Source: Flavobacteriales bacterium
Lineage (GTDB): Bacteria; Bacteroidota; Bacteroidia; Flavobacteriales_F; PHOS-HE28
Direction of reading: 5' to 3'
NCBI GenBank assembly: GCA_016702645.1
Contig: JADJDP010000014.1
Coordinates: 62,001-126,000, forward strand
DNA length: 64,000 bases
Position numbers and translations under genes: made by a program. Within the stretch, counting starts at the first letter, position 1. Each line of letters begins with the position of its first letter. Below the pieces are notes generated by a model. It did not search any database and had not been told where the DNA came from. It saw nothing but the letters and a program-made list of their open reading frames with translations. Below are positions 1-9,145 of this stretch, one piece after another.

Positions 1-2
1 GC

Positions 3-2044
3 AACCTCGGCAACAAGGTGGTCACCCTGCTGAACACCGGCGCCCCGGGTGTGCTCGGCTACCAGCCAACCCGAGCCTACGACCATGTGTACCCATTGGA
101 CCAATTGCACGATTGGGCGATCCTTCGGGACTATAACTGCGATGGAAAAGAGGACATCTTCTCCTACTCGCAGGCGGGATTTGCCGTTTACAAGAACACA
201 AGTGCGGGCGAGGATCTTTCCTTCGAACAGGTCACGTTCCGGGTGAATTCGAACTACATCTCCCCTTCCGGTGCCGGCTCCTACGCCAACCTGTTCGTTT
301 CGCAAGTGGACCTGCCCGGTATCGAGGACGTGGATGGCGATGGCGACCTCGACATACTCACGTTCAGCTTGCTGGGTTCCTATTTGGAATACCACAAGAA
401 CCTGAGCATGGAGACCTACGGCACCTGCGACAGCTTGAATTTCGAACTGCGCAACAAATGCTGGGGGTACTTCGCCGAAAATTTCGGCGACAACTCGGTC
501 ACCTTGAATGTGCCGTGCAACTTCAACGTACCAGCGCCGGAGATCGGCACGAACCCCGAACTCGACGGGGACGATGAGCGTGCGCACGCGGGCAGTAGCG
601 TTTGTCCGATCGACCTTGACGGGGATGGTGACAAGGACCTGCTGCTCGGCGATATTTCGTACAACAACGTTGTTGCGCTCACCAATGGTGGCACGGTGAT
701 GAGCGCGATCATGGTCGCTGAGGACACGCTCTTCCCATCCTACGATGTGTCGGTGGACCTGCCCCTCTTTCCGGGGAACTACTACGAGGACGTGGACAAG
801 GACGGAAAGCGCGACCTGGTTTGCAGCCCCAATGCCATTTCCCTGGCGCACAACTTCCGCAGCATGTGGTACTACCGCAATACCGGTACCGATGCTGCTC
901 CCATCTTCGATCTGCAGCAAGAGGACCTGTTCCAAGACAGGATGATCGAACTGGGCGATGGAGCTTACCCGATCACCTTTGATGAGAACGGTGACGGACT
1001 CATGGACCTGCTCGTCACCAACTACGGGTACTATGCTCCGAGCGGCAGTTATGTTGGCAAGGTGGCGCTGCTGCGCAACATCGGATCCAACACGGCCCCG
1101 GAGTTCGAAATCGTCACGGATGATTATGCCAGCCTGAGCACAAGCGGCATTGGCAGAGGGATGTACCCCGCACTGGGCGACATCGATGGTGATGGTGACC
1201 TGGACATGTACATCGGGGATGAGCAGGGCCGCCTGCATTTCTTCCGCAACATCACATCGGGCCAGGTGGCTCAATTCCAATTGGAAACAGCGAACATTCC
1301 CGATGCGGGTGGCACCCAGATCGATGTTGGCCAATTCGCAACGCCCATTTTCAACGACCTCGATGACGACGGTTTGTTGGACCTGGTGATCGGCGAGCGC
1401 AACGGCAACCTGAACCACTACCGCAATATTGGGAGCGCCAGCAATGCACAATGGCTGCTGATGAGCGAAACACTGGGGGGGGCCAGTTCAGTGGAATACT
1501 GGAACGTCACGGGCCACTCCGTACCCTTCATTTTCCGCAACGAGCAGAACCTCCGTGAAATGATCCTGGGGTCCGAAAGTGGCTGGCTGTACCACTATGG
1601 CAACCTCGAAGGCAACATTGCCGGGGTTTGGACCCTTCTGGACAGCACCTTCATGGACCTGCGCGATGGTTCCCGCACCGGCGTTTGCCTGTACGACTTC
1701 ACCGGGGACGGTGACCTGGACATGGTGGTGGGCAACTTCCGTGGTGGCCTCTCCTTTTGGCGGAGCGACATGATCAGCACCGTGGTCTCCCTTAACGAAC
1801 CGCAGCCATCGTTCGTGATGTACCCGAACCCGCCAATGACGGGGTGGAACTTGTAGCCGATCCTTTCCCGGCAAAGGGAAGTTCCTGGGTGCTGCGCAAT
1901 GCACTTGGGCAGCAGGTGCTTCGCGAAACCGTTCGCGGGCAGCGTACTTGGATCGATCTGTCGGCATTGAACGAAGGTGTTTACCTGGTGCAGCTTGAGG
2001 GTACTTCCTCATCACAAACCCAACGTCTGATGGTGGTGCGCTGA
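3..2044 (+). CDS. Secreted VCBS/FG-GAP repeat protein with T9SS type A sorting domain (5'-partial, one frameshift)
   Basis: The reading frame is open from the left edge, so the N-terminus and any signal peptide lie outside the window. The visible part has at least eight calcium-loop motifs of the type DxDGDGxxDL (for example DVDGDGDLDIL, DLDGDGDKDLL, DIDGDGDLDMY, DFTGDGDLDMV), spaced as in FG-GAP/VCBS beta-propeller repeats. The frame stops at 1856 just inside the motif YPNP. The next frame continues with a well-formed type A sorting domain (LRNALGQQVL, then LSALNEGVYLVQLEG) to a stop at 2042-2044. Adding one G after 1832 restores YPNPANDGVELV, so I treat this as one gene with a one-base deletion. 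Such proteins are exported by Sec and T9SS and held at the cell surface or released. The substrate or partner is unknown. Confidence 0.85.
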
Positions 2045-2068
2045 AGGCGAGCCTTGAATACGAAAGCG

Positions 2069-2096
2069 AAAAGCCCCGCTGCGCAGCGGGGCTTTT
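2069..2096. terminator. Bidirectional intrinsic terminator between the VCBS gene and mdh
   Basis: A perfect 14+14 inverted repeat (AAAAGCCCCGCTGC at 2069-2082 and its complement at 2083-2096) ends in TTTT on the plus strand and, by symmetry, TTTT on the minus strand. It lies between two convergent genes and can serve both. Confidence 0.85.
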
Positions 2097-2117
2097 GCGT
2101 TAAGAAGAGAGAGCGAG

Positions 2118-3062
2118 CTAGGCAGTGACGTTGCTGTTCATCTTGTCCAGCACATCCATGACCTCTTTCACAGCTTTGCCACTGGCCTTCACCAGTTCCA
2201 TTTCCTCGGCGTTCAGCTTCAGTTCAATGATGCGCTCGACGCCGTTACGACCCAGGATCACGGGCGCACCCATGTATATGTCCTTCAATCCGTATTCACC
2301 CTGCAGCCAGACGCAGCACGGGAAAACCCGCTTCTGGTCCCGCACGATGGATTCAACCATTTGTGCCGCCGCGGTGCCCGGGGCGTACCACGCCGATGTA
2401 CCCAGCAGGTTCACGATCTCTCCGCCACCCTTCTTGGTGCGGTCCACGATCGCATCGAGTTTTTCCTTCGAGATCAGCTCCGTGACCGGGATACCTCCCA
2501 CCGTGGTGTAACGTGGAAGCGGAACCATGGTGTCCCCATGACCACCCATGAGGACCGCTTGGATGTCCTTTGGGCTAACGTTCAACTCGGTAGCGAGAAA
2601 GGCCCGGTAGCGGGCGGTATCGAGGATACCAGCCATACCGAACACCTTCTGGCTGGGCAATTTGCTGGTGATGTAGGCGCAATAGGTCATCACATCGAGC
2701 GGGTTGCTCACAATGATCATGATCGCGTCCGGAGAGTGCTTCACCACGCTCTCCGTCACACTCTTGACGATCGCCGCATTGGTGGCGATAAGGTCATCGC
2801 GGCTCATGCCGGGTTTGCGGGGCAAGCCGCTGGTGATCACTACCACATCGCTACCTGCGGTCTTGGTGTAATCGTTGGTGGATCCGGTAACGCGCGAATC
2901 AAAGAGGTTGATCGGTGCAGTTTGCCAGATGTCCAAGGCTTTGCCCTCCGCAAAACCTTCCTTGATATCGAGCAGCACCACTTCATTGGCGAGCTCCCAA
3001 CGGGCTACGGCATCGGCGCAGGTTGCGCCCACATTGCCAGCCCCAACCACGGTAACTTTCAT
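2118..3062 (-). CDS. mdh: Malate dehydrogenase (LDH-type)
   Basis: Interconverts malate and oxaloacetate with NAD in the TCA cycle; cytoplasmic. The 314-residue protein starts MKVTVVGAGNVGAT, a Rossmann GxGxxG loop. It carries VVVITSGLPRKPGMSR, the VSNPLD segment and the catalytic-histidine motif MGGHGDTMVPL. The reading frame extends 25 codons further upstream, but that stretch is not conserved-looking, and MKVTVVGAG sits where family members begin, so I chose the ATG at 3062. A -7-like element lies at 3116-3123. The gene is single and convergent with the VCBS gene. Nothing unusual is seen. Confidence 0.97.
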   Translation of the reverse strand: MKVTVVGAGNVGATCADAVARWELANEVVLLDIKEGFAEGKALDIWQTAPINLFDSRVTGSTNDYTKTAGSDVVVITSGLPRKPGMSRDDLIATNAAIVKSVTESVVKHSPDAIMIIVSNPLDVMTYCAYITSKLPSQKVFGMAGILDTARYRAFLATELNVSPKDIQAVLMGGHGDTMVPLPRYTTVGGIPVTELISKEKLDAIVDRTKKGGGEIVNLLGTSAWYAPGTAAAQMVESIVRDQKRVFPCCVWLQGEYGLKDIYMGAPVILGRNGVERIIELKLNAEEMELVKASGKAVKEVMDVLDKMNSNVTA

Positions 3063-3115
3063 CCTGAACAGGGGATTTTGGGTGTGAAACAACCGGGACG
3101 TTCCCGGCCGGGCGG

Positions 3116-3123
3116 CGAAAGTA
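3116..3123 (-). promoter_or_regulatory. Candidate -7 element for mdh
   Basis: On the minus strand this reads TACTTTCG, 7 of 8 matches to the Bacteroidota -7 consensus TAnnTTTG, 53 nt upstream of the mdh ATG. No clear -33 element is seen. Confidence 0.4.
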
Positions 3124-3229
3124 AGTGGGCTGCGCAAGGCGTCCCCAAGGGCGTTATCAACAGGGCCGTTCAGCCCGGACCAAAAGTCAGAGGCATCCTT
3201 CTCCCGGGACTGGCGTCTAGTGGGTACGC

Positions 3230-3901
3230 ATGTCTATCTTACCGGCATCAACCGCTAGCCCGGTGTCCCATCCCACCATGGACAGGTCCGCTCCACGTCT
3301 TACCCTCACTTGGGTGAACACGGACGCGCCGCAGCCCGCCTACAACGAGCTGATCGACGGTTGTCTGCGGGGCGAGCGTCGTCCCCAGCAGCGTGTGTAC
3401 GAGCTCTTCTACGGGAAGATGATGGCCGTTTGCATGCGGTACACAAAGAACACCGACCAAGCGAAGGATATCCTGCAGGACGGCTTCATCAAGGTGTTCC
3501 GGAGCATGGAGAAGTTCAACCGGGTGGGGTCCTTCGAGGGCTGGATCCGCCGGATCATCGTGAACACGGCCATTGACCACTTCCGTAGAAGCAAGAACGC
3601 ATACCTACTGTTGGGGGAAGAACGGAGCATCGAGGACTTCGGGGATAGTGACGAGGAGGACCGGATAGCCGAAGAGAACGAGGAGGAGGTATGGGACCTG
3701 AAGCCTGCCGACGTGATCAACGCCATGCAAAAGCTCACCCCGGCCTATCGGACGGTGTTCAACCTGTACGTGTTCGAGGAACTCACACACAAGGAGATCG
3801 CGGATATGCTGGGGATCAATATTGGGACCAGCAAAAGCAATTTGGCGAAGGCCAAGCATAATCTGAAGAAGCTGCTCCGCTTGGAGCACAAGATCCATTA
3901 A
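3230..3901 (+). CDS. ECF-type RNA polymerase sigma factor
   Basis: A 223-residue sigma-70 family protein that would direct RNA polymerase to a specific regulon. Region 2 includes RYTKNTDQAKDILQDGFIKV and SFEGWIRRIIVNTAIDHFRR. A very acidic linker (EEDRIAEENEEEVWD) follows, then region 4 with LTPAYRTVFNLYVFEEL and the helix-turn-helix HKEIADMLGINIGTSKSNL. A later ATG at 3278 is also a possible start. The next gene follows after 8 nt and encodes a membrane protein with a cytoplasmic N-terminus, the usual place for an anti-sigma or sensor. Three adhesin genes follow on the same strand. The DNA targets cannot be read from the sequence. Confidence 0.93.
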   Translation: MSILPASTASPVSHPTMDRSAPRLTLTWVNTDAPQPAYNELIDGCLRGERRPQQRVYELFYGKMMAVCMRYTKNTDQAKDILQDGFIKVFRSMEKFNRVGSFEGWIRRIIVNTAIDHFRRSKNAYLLLGEERSIEDFGDSDEEDRIAEENEEEVWDLKPADVINAMQKLTPAYRTVFNLYVFEELTHKEIADMLGINIGTSKSNLAKAKHNLKKLLRLEHKIH

Positions 3902-3909
3902 CGAGATAG

Positions 3910-5175
3910 ATGATGAAGAACGGATCAGACACCTTCGAGCGTGCCCTGAAGGATTCCCTGGAATCCTATGAGGTTCCTTACAACTCGGCCGATTGGGCCC
4001 AGTTGGAGAAGGAACTCAACAAAGGCACATCGAAATGGAAGGCATCGGCAGGGCTGTTGGCGTTGCTCCTTGGGGGCACATTGACCATGGCCACGGTTGT
4101 GTACTTCGCGATCTCCCAAGGGCATGGTACCGAGGATCCTCTTGCTGCCGCTGCCTTGTCCACCAACCAAACCGACCCCAACGGCGCTGGTGACGAGAGC
4201 ATGGCGTTGACAGCGATGGAGGAGTCCTCCACCACACCCATGGTCGACGGAACCAACGGTGCACAGAACACGGCGACATTGGGTTCGACAACCGTCGTCG
4301 ACAAGCCATCCGCTGGTTCAGCACGGCCCAATGTTGATCCTGCCACCACAGCACCGGTTGTCCCTGCTGCTGCTGCTGCTGCTGTGAACACTTCTGACAT
4401 TGCGATCCGGCCTAGCATGCTGACCGGATGTCCTGGCGCGTCGGTGGAATTCACAGTGGACAACCTTCCCAGCGATGGCACTTTCCTTTGGAACTTCGGT
4501 GATGGTAGTTTCTCGCGCGATGCAAAGCCCAAGCACACGTTCTCGAAAGCAGGCCGGTTCGAGGTAATGTTGTCACACTCCTCCGTCGGTGGTGGTACGA
4601 TCCACAACAAACCCGTCTCCGATGTGATCGTCATCCATGAGATCCCGGAAGCCTCTTTCAACATGCTGAAGCAGGAATATGAGAACAGCATACCGTCCGT
4701 CCACTTTGAGAACCGGAGCATCGGCAGCCAGAGCTATGCGTGGGACTTCGGTGATGGTGCCACATCCACAGTTTCGCATCCGAGCCACGTTTACAAGAAA
4801 GCCGGGACCTACACCGTCAGCTTGGTGGTGACCAACGGTGCTGGATGCACCGACCGGATGGAGAAGACCCTTCGCATCGAGGAGGATTACAACCTGCTCG
4901 CGGCAAAAACCTTCTCCCCCAATGCCGATGGCATGGAAGACACCTTTGTTCCCGAGGCCCTCAAAACCCTTGGTGTGAAGTTCCATATGACTGTACACAA
5001 AGGGGAAACAGGCCAGTTGGTGTTCGAAACAAGCGATGCGCAGCGACCTTGGAACGGTCGTATCGGTGGCCGCGGCGAGAATTGTGCACCCGGGGATTAC
5101 ATCTGGATGGTGGAAATGAAGGATGGGGATAAGCTAGGCGGGACCTATAACGGGACGGTGAGCCTGCTGCGCTGA
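3910..5175 (+). CDS. Membrane-anchored PKD-domain protein with T9SS type-B-like C-terminus; candidate sigma-factor partner
   Basis: 421 residues. Residues 1-43 are hydrophilic and cytoplasmic-like (DTFERALKDSLESYEVPYN, then WAQLEKEL). A single membrane helix spans about 45-68. A low-complexity Ala/Thr/Pro linker runs to about 160, followed by two PKD domains with the signature motifs FLWNFGDG and YAWDFGDG. The C-terminal about 95 residues (KTFSPNADGMEDTFVPEAL, then PWNGRIGG, DYIWMVEMKDG and GTVSLLR) resemble the gliding-associated type B domain. There is no cleavable signal peptide, so unlike true T9SS cargo it is probably anchored in the inner membrane. Its position directly after the ECF sigma gene suggests its N-terminus binds that sigma factor. 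This is inference; no known anti-sigma domain is recognised. Confidence 0.8.
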   Translation: MMKNGSDTFERALKDSLESYEVPYNSADWAQLEKELNKGTSKWKASAGLLALLLGGTLTMATVVYFAISQGHGTEDPLAAAALSTNQTDPNGAGDESMALTAMEESSTTPMVDGTNGAQNTATLGSTTVVDKPSAGSARPNVDPATTAPVVPAAAAAAVNTSDIAIRPSMLTGCPGASVEFTVDNLPSDGTFLWNFGDGSFSRDAKPKHTFSKAGRFEVMLSHSSVGGGTIHNKPVSDVIVIHEIPEASFNMLKQEYENSIPSVHFENRSIGSQSYAWDFGDGATSTVSHPSHVYKKAGTYTVSLVVTNGAGCTDRMEKTLRIEEDYNLLAAKTFSPNADGMEDTFVPEALKTLGVKFHMTVHKGETGQLVFETSDAQRPWNGRIGGRGENCAPGDYIWMVEMKDGDKLGGTYNGTVSLLR

Positions 5176-5195
5176 GGTTGAAAACTCGACGGACC

Positions 5196-5227
5196 AAGGA
5201 CCCGGCTCGCAAGCCGGGTCCTTAGTT
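5196..5227 (+). terminator. Intrinsic terminator after the sigma/PKD operon
   Basis: A 12-bp perfect stem (AAGGACCCGGCT / AGCCGGGTCCTT) with loop CGCA, followed by AGTTTT. It separates the sigma/PKD pair from the first adhesin gene. Confidence 0.8.
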
Positions 5228-5337
5228 TTGGGACCGGGCAACCTAGGCCACCGCTTCTGCATCATACTCCCGGACCACAACGGTGCATTTTCCACCTCAG
5301 GACCCACCCCTTAAGCAAGCAGAAAAAGCTACGTACG

Positions 5338-8300
5338 ATGATCCTACGCTCATCCCTTCGCGCTGCCTCGATCTCGACCCTCTTGGGCTTGGTCGGCATC
5401 CATGCGCACGGTCAAGAGTTCAACATCAGCGGTGGTTCAGCCACGAGTTGCCAAGGGGTCATCCAGGACTCCGGCGGCCCCAGCGGAGACTACTCGGACA
5501 ATGAGAATTTCACCTTCACGATCTGCCCCGATCAACCGGGCAATGTCATCTATCTCACGTGGTTCGTGTTCAACCTGAGCACAGCGGGCAACAACGATGA
5601 CAACCTCACGATCTACGACGGCGACAACACGAGCGCTTTGTCGCTTGGCTCGTACACGGGGAACGGCCTGCAGAACCTGATCGTCAGCGGCACGGTGTTC
5701 AACACCACCGGATGCCTCACCTTGGTTTTCCAATCCAACGGCACTGGCGTCGGTAATTTCTCGGCTGGCTTCCAATGCACGGTTCCCTGCCAGAACCCAA
5801 CTGCGGTGGCGACCATGCCCGAAGCGGTACCTGCCTTGATCTGCCAGAACGAGCCGGTGACCTTCGATGGTTCAGGTTCCACCTCCCCTGCGGGTAACAT
5901 CGTCCAGTACTTGTGGGACTTCGACGACGGTACGATGGACAGTACCAGTGGCCCGAACGTCACACATGCGTTCGCGGATGCCGGTGAGCACATCGTGCAA
6001 CTCTACGTCACCGACGACAACGATTGCGGGAACCTCAATCTCGTGGACCTTCAAATACTCGTGAGCACAACGCCGAGTTTCCTGGGCACAATGGAAAGCG
6101 TGGAGACCTGCCTTGGAGCTACCGTGGACCTGACGGCCGTAGTGAACCCGGTCACGTGGACGGGCATTCCGGATGCGAACTTCGGCGATGGTGTGTTCCT
6201 GCCGGACGACGTAGGGCAACCGTTCTCATCGAGCCTCACGTTCACCCAGTTCAACCCGGGCCAGACGATCACCAATACCAGCAACATTCTGTCCATCTGC
6301 GTGGATATGGAGCACACGTTCATGGGTGATCTGGTGCTACAGGTGATCTGCCCGAACGGACAAACCATGATCTTCCACCAACAAGGTGGTGGCGGTACGT
6401 ACATCGGATCCCCGAACGATTTCGATTCGAACCAAGCTCCCGTCTTCGGTGAGTGTTGGCACTATTGCTGGAGCCCTACTGCGACCAATGGCACCTGGGT
6501 GGATAATACCGGCAATACGACCACGGCCGGAACTCCTCCGAACGGCTCCATCAATCCCGGCACCTACGAACCCGTGCAACCGTTCGATAACCTGATCGGA
6601 TGCCCACTGAACGGCGAATGGACCTACCAGAGCACCGATCTGTGGGGTGCGGACAACGGCTTCATCTGCGCTTGGGAGATCAATTTCGATCCAAGCATCG
6701 TCCCCGACGTGACCACGTTCACACCGATACTCGGAACGACCACGCCAGACTCCGCTTGGTGGGCCGGCCCGGATGTGGTGCTCGACCCAGGAAACCCACT
6801 TATCGCGCAAGCCACACCGACAGGACCCGGCAACTACGCCTACCAGTTCTTCGTAACGGACAACTTCGGTTGCCAATACGACACCACGGTCTACGTCGAC
6901 ATCGCTCCACAGACCGAGATCGATGCTGGTCCGGATATCATTCTGTGCAACGATCCCGAACCAATGGCCGGTGTGATCACCGCGAATGGCCCCCCGACCA
7001 ACTGCGTATGGAACCTCGTGCTGGAAGAAACTTTTGGTGACAGTTGGAACGGTGGAGCCTCCTTGGCGGTAACCATCGATGGAGTGACAACGAACTACTC
7101 GGTTCCAGCTGGACAGAACCAGGTGATCATTGCGCTGAACGTGACGACAGGTTCCTCTCTAAGCCTGAACTATACCGCAGGCTCGATCTGGAACAATGAG
7201 AACTCCTTCTACCTGAACAATGACTTGGGTATCACCGTGTACCAATCCCCGCAAGGACCGCCGAGCGGCGTGGCTTGGCAGAATGTGGTGGTGTGCGGTG
7301 GTGGTACCTCACCCATTGCCTGGGAATGGTCGCCTACAACCGGTCTTGACGATCCAACCGATCCACTGACCAACGTTTATACGACCTCCCCCACATGGTA
7401 CTACCTCAGCGCCTACCCGGTCGGCTCGCCCGAGTGTGCCGTCACAGACAGCGTGCTCGTATCACCGGATCCTTCGATCGATGCCGGATTGGACTATGTG
7501 ATGGTCATTTGCGCGAGCGACCCTCCCTTCCTCATGACCGACTCGTTGGGTGGAACCCCGGATGCCGGTGGTGTTTGGACAGGAACGAATGCGAACGTGG
7601 TGGCCAATGCCTTCGATCCAATCAGCGGGGTATCCGATGTTTACACCTACACGGTAACCAGTGCTGCCGGATGTGTGGCCACTGCGCAATTGGACATCAC
7701 GATCATACCAGCCGATGACCCTACGTGCTGTGGAATAGCGGATGCTGGTCAGCCGGCGATCTCGTGCGATCTGACGAACACCTTGAGCGCAACACCCGGC
7801 AATACAGGCGTTGGTCAATGGTCGGGACCCGCAGGCTCGGTGTTCGGCAATGCCAACGATCCCCTGACGACCGTGACAGTGCAGCCGGGCATGGGCGGTA
7901 CGCACATGTTCTATTGGATCGAGGACGACGGTGCGTTCTGCTACTTGATCGATAGCGTGCAAATGACCTTCACCGATACGATACTTGTTTCATTCACCAG
8001 CACCGATGCCATCTGCTACACGTATTGCGATGGCACGGCGCAGGCAACCCTTACCGGCGGGAACGCTGCGAACGGCTTCGACTTCGATTGGTCGAACGGA
8101 ACTCATGGTGTCGGCATCAACCAGATACAAGCGCTTTGTGCAGGCACCTACTCGGTAACAGTGACCGATGATAACGGCTGTATCGGCACGAACGAAGTGG
8201 TCATCTCCGAACCCGTGTTGTTGGAGATCGATTCCCTCGCGACGCAACCCGTCACCTGTTCCGGTGATTGTGATGGACAGGTTGAGATCTACGACCTGCA

Positions 8301-8985
8301 AGCGGTGGACTACAGCTATGACGACGGTGCGACATGGAGCGTTTCGAATCTTCTTCCTGACGCCTGTGAAGCCATCTATCCGGTGCGGATCCACGATGCG
8401 GCCGGTTGTATCGGTACGGGCTCGATCGAAGTCACGGGACCACCACCTGTTGTCGCCGATTTCACATGGAACCCTATCCCCGCGAACGTGAACGATCCGC
8501 GCATCTGGTTCGCGAACACTACCACCGGTGCGCAGACCTACTGGTGGGACATCGCGGGACTCACCACGAGCACCGAAATGAACCCGTATTTCCGCTTCAG
8601 TGAGAAGGAACCCGGTGAATACGAGGTGTGCCTGGCAGCCTTCAACTTCAACAACTGCGCCGACACCATCTGCAAGACGGTGATCATCGACGATGTCCTC
8701 TTCACGTACGTTCCCAATTCGTTCACCCCGGATGGTGATGACCTCAACGAACTGTGGGGCATGAGCACCAACATCGATGCGATCACCTCCTTCGAGATGC
8801 GCGTCTTCGACCGGTGGGGACAGGTGATCTTCGAATCCGAGGACCCCTACGAGTTCTGGAACGGCGCGGCCAACAATAGCGGCGACATCCTCAAGAGCGA
8901 TGTCTACGTCTACCGGATCGCCTTTGAGATACGAGAGACAGAGGTGCGCAAGGAATTGATGGGGCATGTGACGCTGATCAAGTAG
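5338..8985 (+). CDS. Giant surface adhesin 1 (CUB, PKD, P-domain-like, SprB-like repeat, T9SS type B)
   Basis: 1,215 residues, intact. A signal peptide ends near residue 26 (VGIHAHGQ). A CUB-like domain (to about 150) has CQGVIQDSGG, YSDNENFTFTICP and LTIYDGD. A PKD domain (about 155-240) has YLWDFDDG. A proprotein-convertase P-domain-like module (about 270-450) has FMGDLVLQVICPNG and ends WGADNGFICAWEINFDPS. A domain with the acidic motif FGDSWNGGASL follows (about 550-650). An SprB-type repeat lies near 880-955 (CDGTAQATLTGG, then CAGTYSVTVTDDNGC). A second PKD-like domain follows, and then the type B sorting domain (VPNSFTPDGDDLNE, MRVFDRWGQVIFES, GHVTLIK). It is predicted to be exported by Sec and T9SS and displayed at the surface for adhesion or gliding. 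It shares its architecture with the next two genes. Confidence 0.9.
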   Translation: MILRSSLRAASISTLLGLVGIHAHGQEFNISGGSATSCQGVIQDSGGPSGDYSDNENFTFTICPDQPGNVIYLTWFVFNLSTAGNNDDNLTIYDGDNTSALSLGSYTGNGLQNLIVSGTVFNTTGCLTLVFQSNGTGVGNFSAGFQCTVPCQNPTAVATMPEAVPALICQNEPVTFDGSGSTSPAGNIVQYLWDFDDGTMDSTSGPNVTHAFADAGEHIVQLYVTDDNDCGNLNLVDLQILVSTTPSFLGTMESVETCLGATVDLTAVVNPVTWTGIPDANFGDGVFLPDDVGQPFSSSLTFTQFNPGQTITNTSNILSICVDMEHTFMGDLVLQVICPNGQTMIFHQQGGGGTYIGSPNDFDSNQAPVFGECWHYCWSPTATNGTWVDNTGNTTTAGTPPNGSINPGTYEPVQPFDNLIGCPLNGEWTYQSTDLWGADNGFICAWEINFDPSIVPDVTTFTPILGTTTPDSAWWAGPDVVLDPGNPLIAQATPTGPGNYAYQFFVTDNFGCQYDTTVYVDIAPQTEIDAGPDIILCNDPEPMAGVITANGPPTNCVWNLVLEETFGDSWNGGASLAVTIDGVTTNYSVPAGQNQVIIALNVTTGSSLSLNYTAGSIWNNENSFYLNNDLGITVYQSPQGPPSGVAWQNVVVCGGGTSPIAWEWSPTTGLDDPTDPLTNVYTTSPTWYYLSAYPVGSPECAVTDSVLVSPDPSIDAGLDYVMVICASDPPFLMTDSLGGTPDAGGVWTGTNANVVANAFDPISGVSDVYTYTVTSAAGCVATAQLDITIIPADDPTCCGIADAGQPAISCDLTNTLSATPGNTGVGQWSGPAGSVFGNANDPLTTVTVQPGMGGTHMFYWIEDDGAFCYLIDSVQMTFTDTILVSFTSTDAICYTYCDGTAQATLTGGNAANGFDFDWSNGTHGVGINQIQALCAGTYSVTVTDDNGCIGTNEVVISEPVLLEIDSLATQPVTCSGDCDGQVEIYDLQAVDYSYDDGATWSVSNLLPDACEAIYPVRIHDAAGCIGTGSIEVTGPPPVVADFTWNPIPANVNDPRIWFANTTTGAQTYWWDIAGLTTSTEMNPYFRFSEKEPGEYEVCLAAFNFNNCADTICKTVIIDDVLFTYVPNSFTPDGDDLNELWGMSTNIDAITSFEMRVFDRWGQVIFESEDPYEFWNGAANNSGDILKSDVYVYRIAFEIRETEVRKELMGHVTLIK

Positions 8986-9001
8986 ATCATCCCCAGCTGT
9001 T

Positions 9002-9041
9002 CGAGGGCGGCGGTGCACATGCATCGCCGCCCTCGCTTTTT
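9002..9041 (+). terminator. Intrinsic terminator after adhesin 1
   Basis: An 11-bp stem CGAGGGCGGCG / CGCCGCCCTCG with a 12-nt loop, followed by CTTTTT. It suggests adhesins 1 and 2 are separately transcribed or attenuated. Confidence 0.8.
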
Positions 9042-9145
9042 GTGGCGAACGTATCAGCAGTCCAAGGCAACGGGGTTTGCGACGAGGGCGTCATGGCGTT
9101 GGATCCACGACCTTCGCCGCCCTTGATCTGCACGTTCGCCCGACC

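Noticed and set aside
1844..2044. A separate small gene of 66 codons
   Set aside because: It is the in-register continuation of the T9SS sorting domain of the upstream VCBS gene after a one-base deletion.
2361..3317. A 318-codon plus-strand frame across mdh
   Set aside because: Antisense to a clearly conserved malate dehydrogenase.
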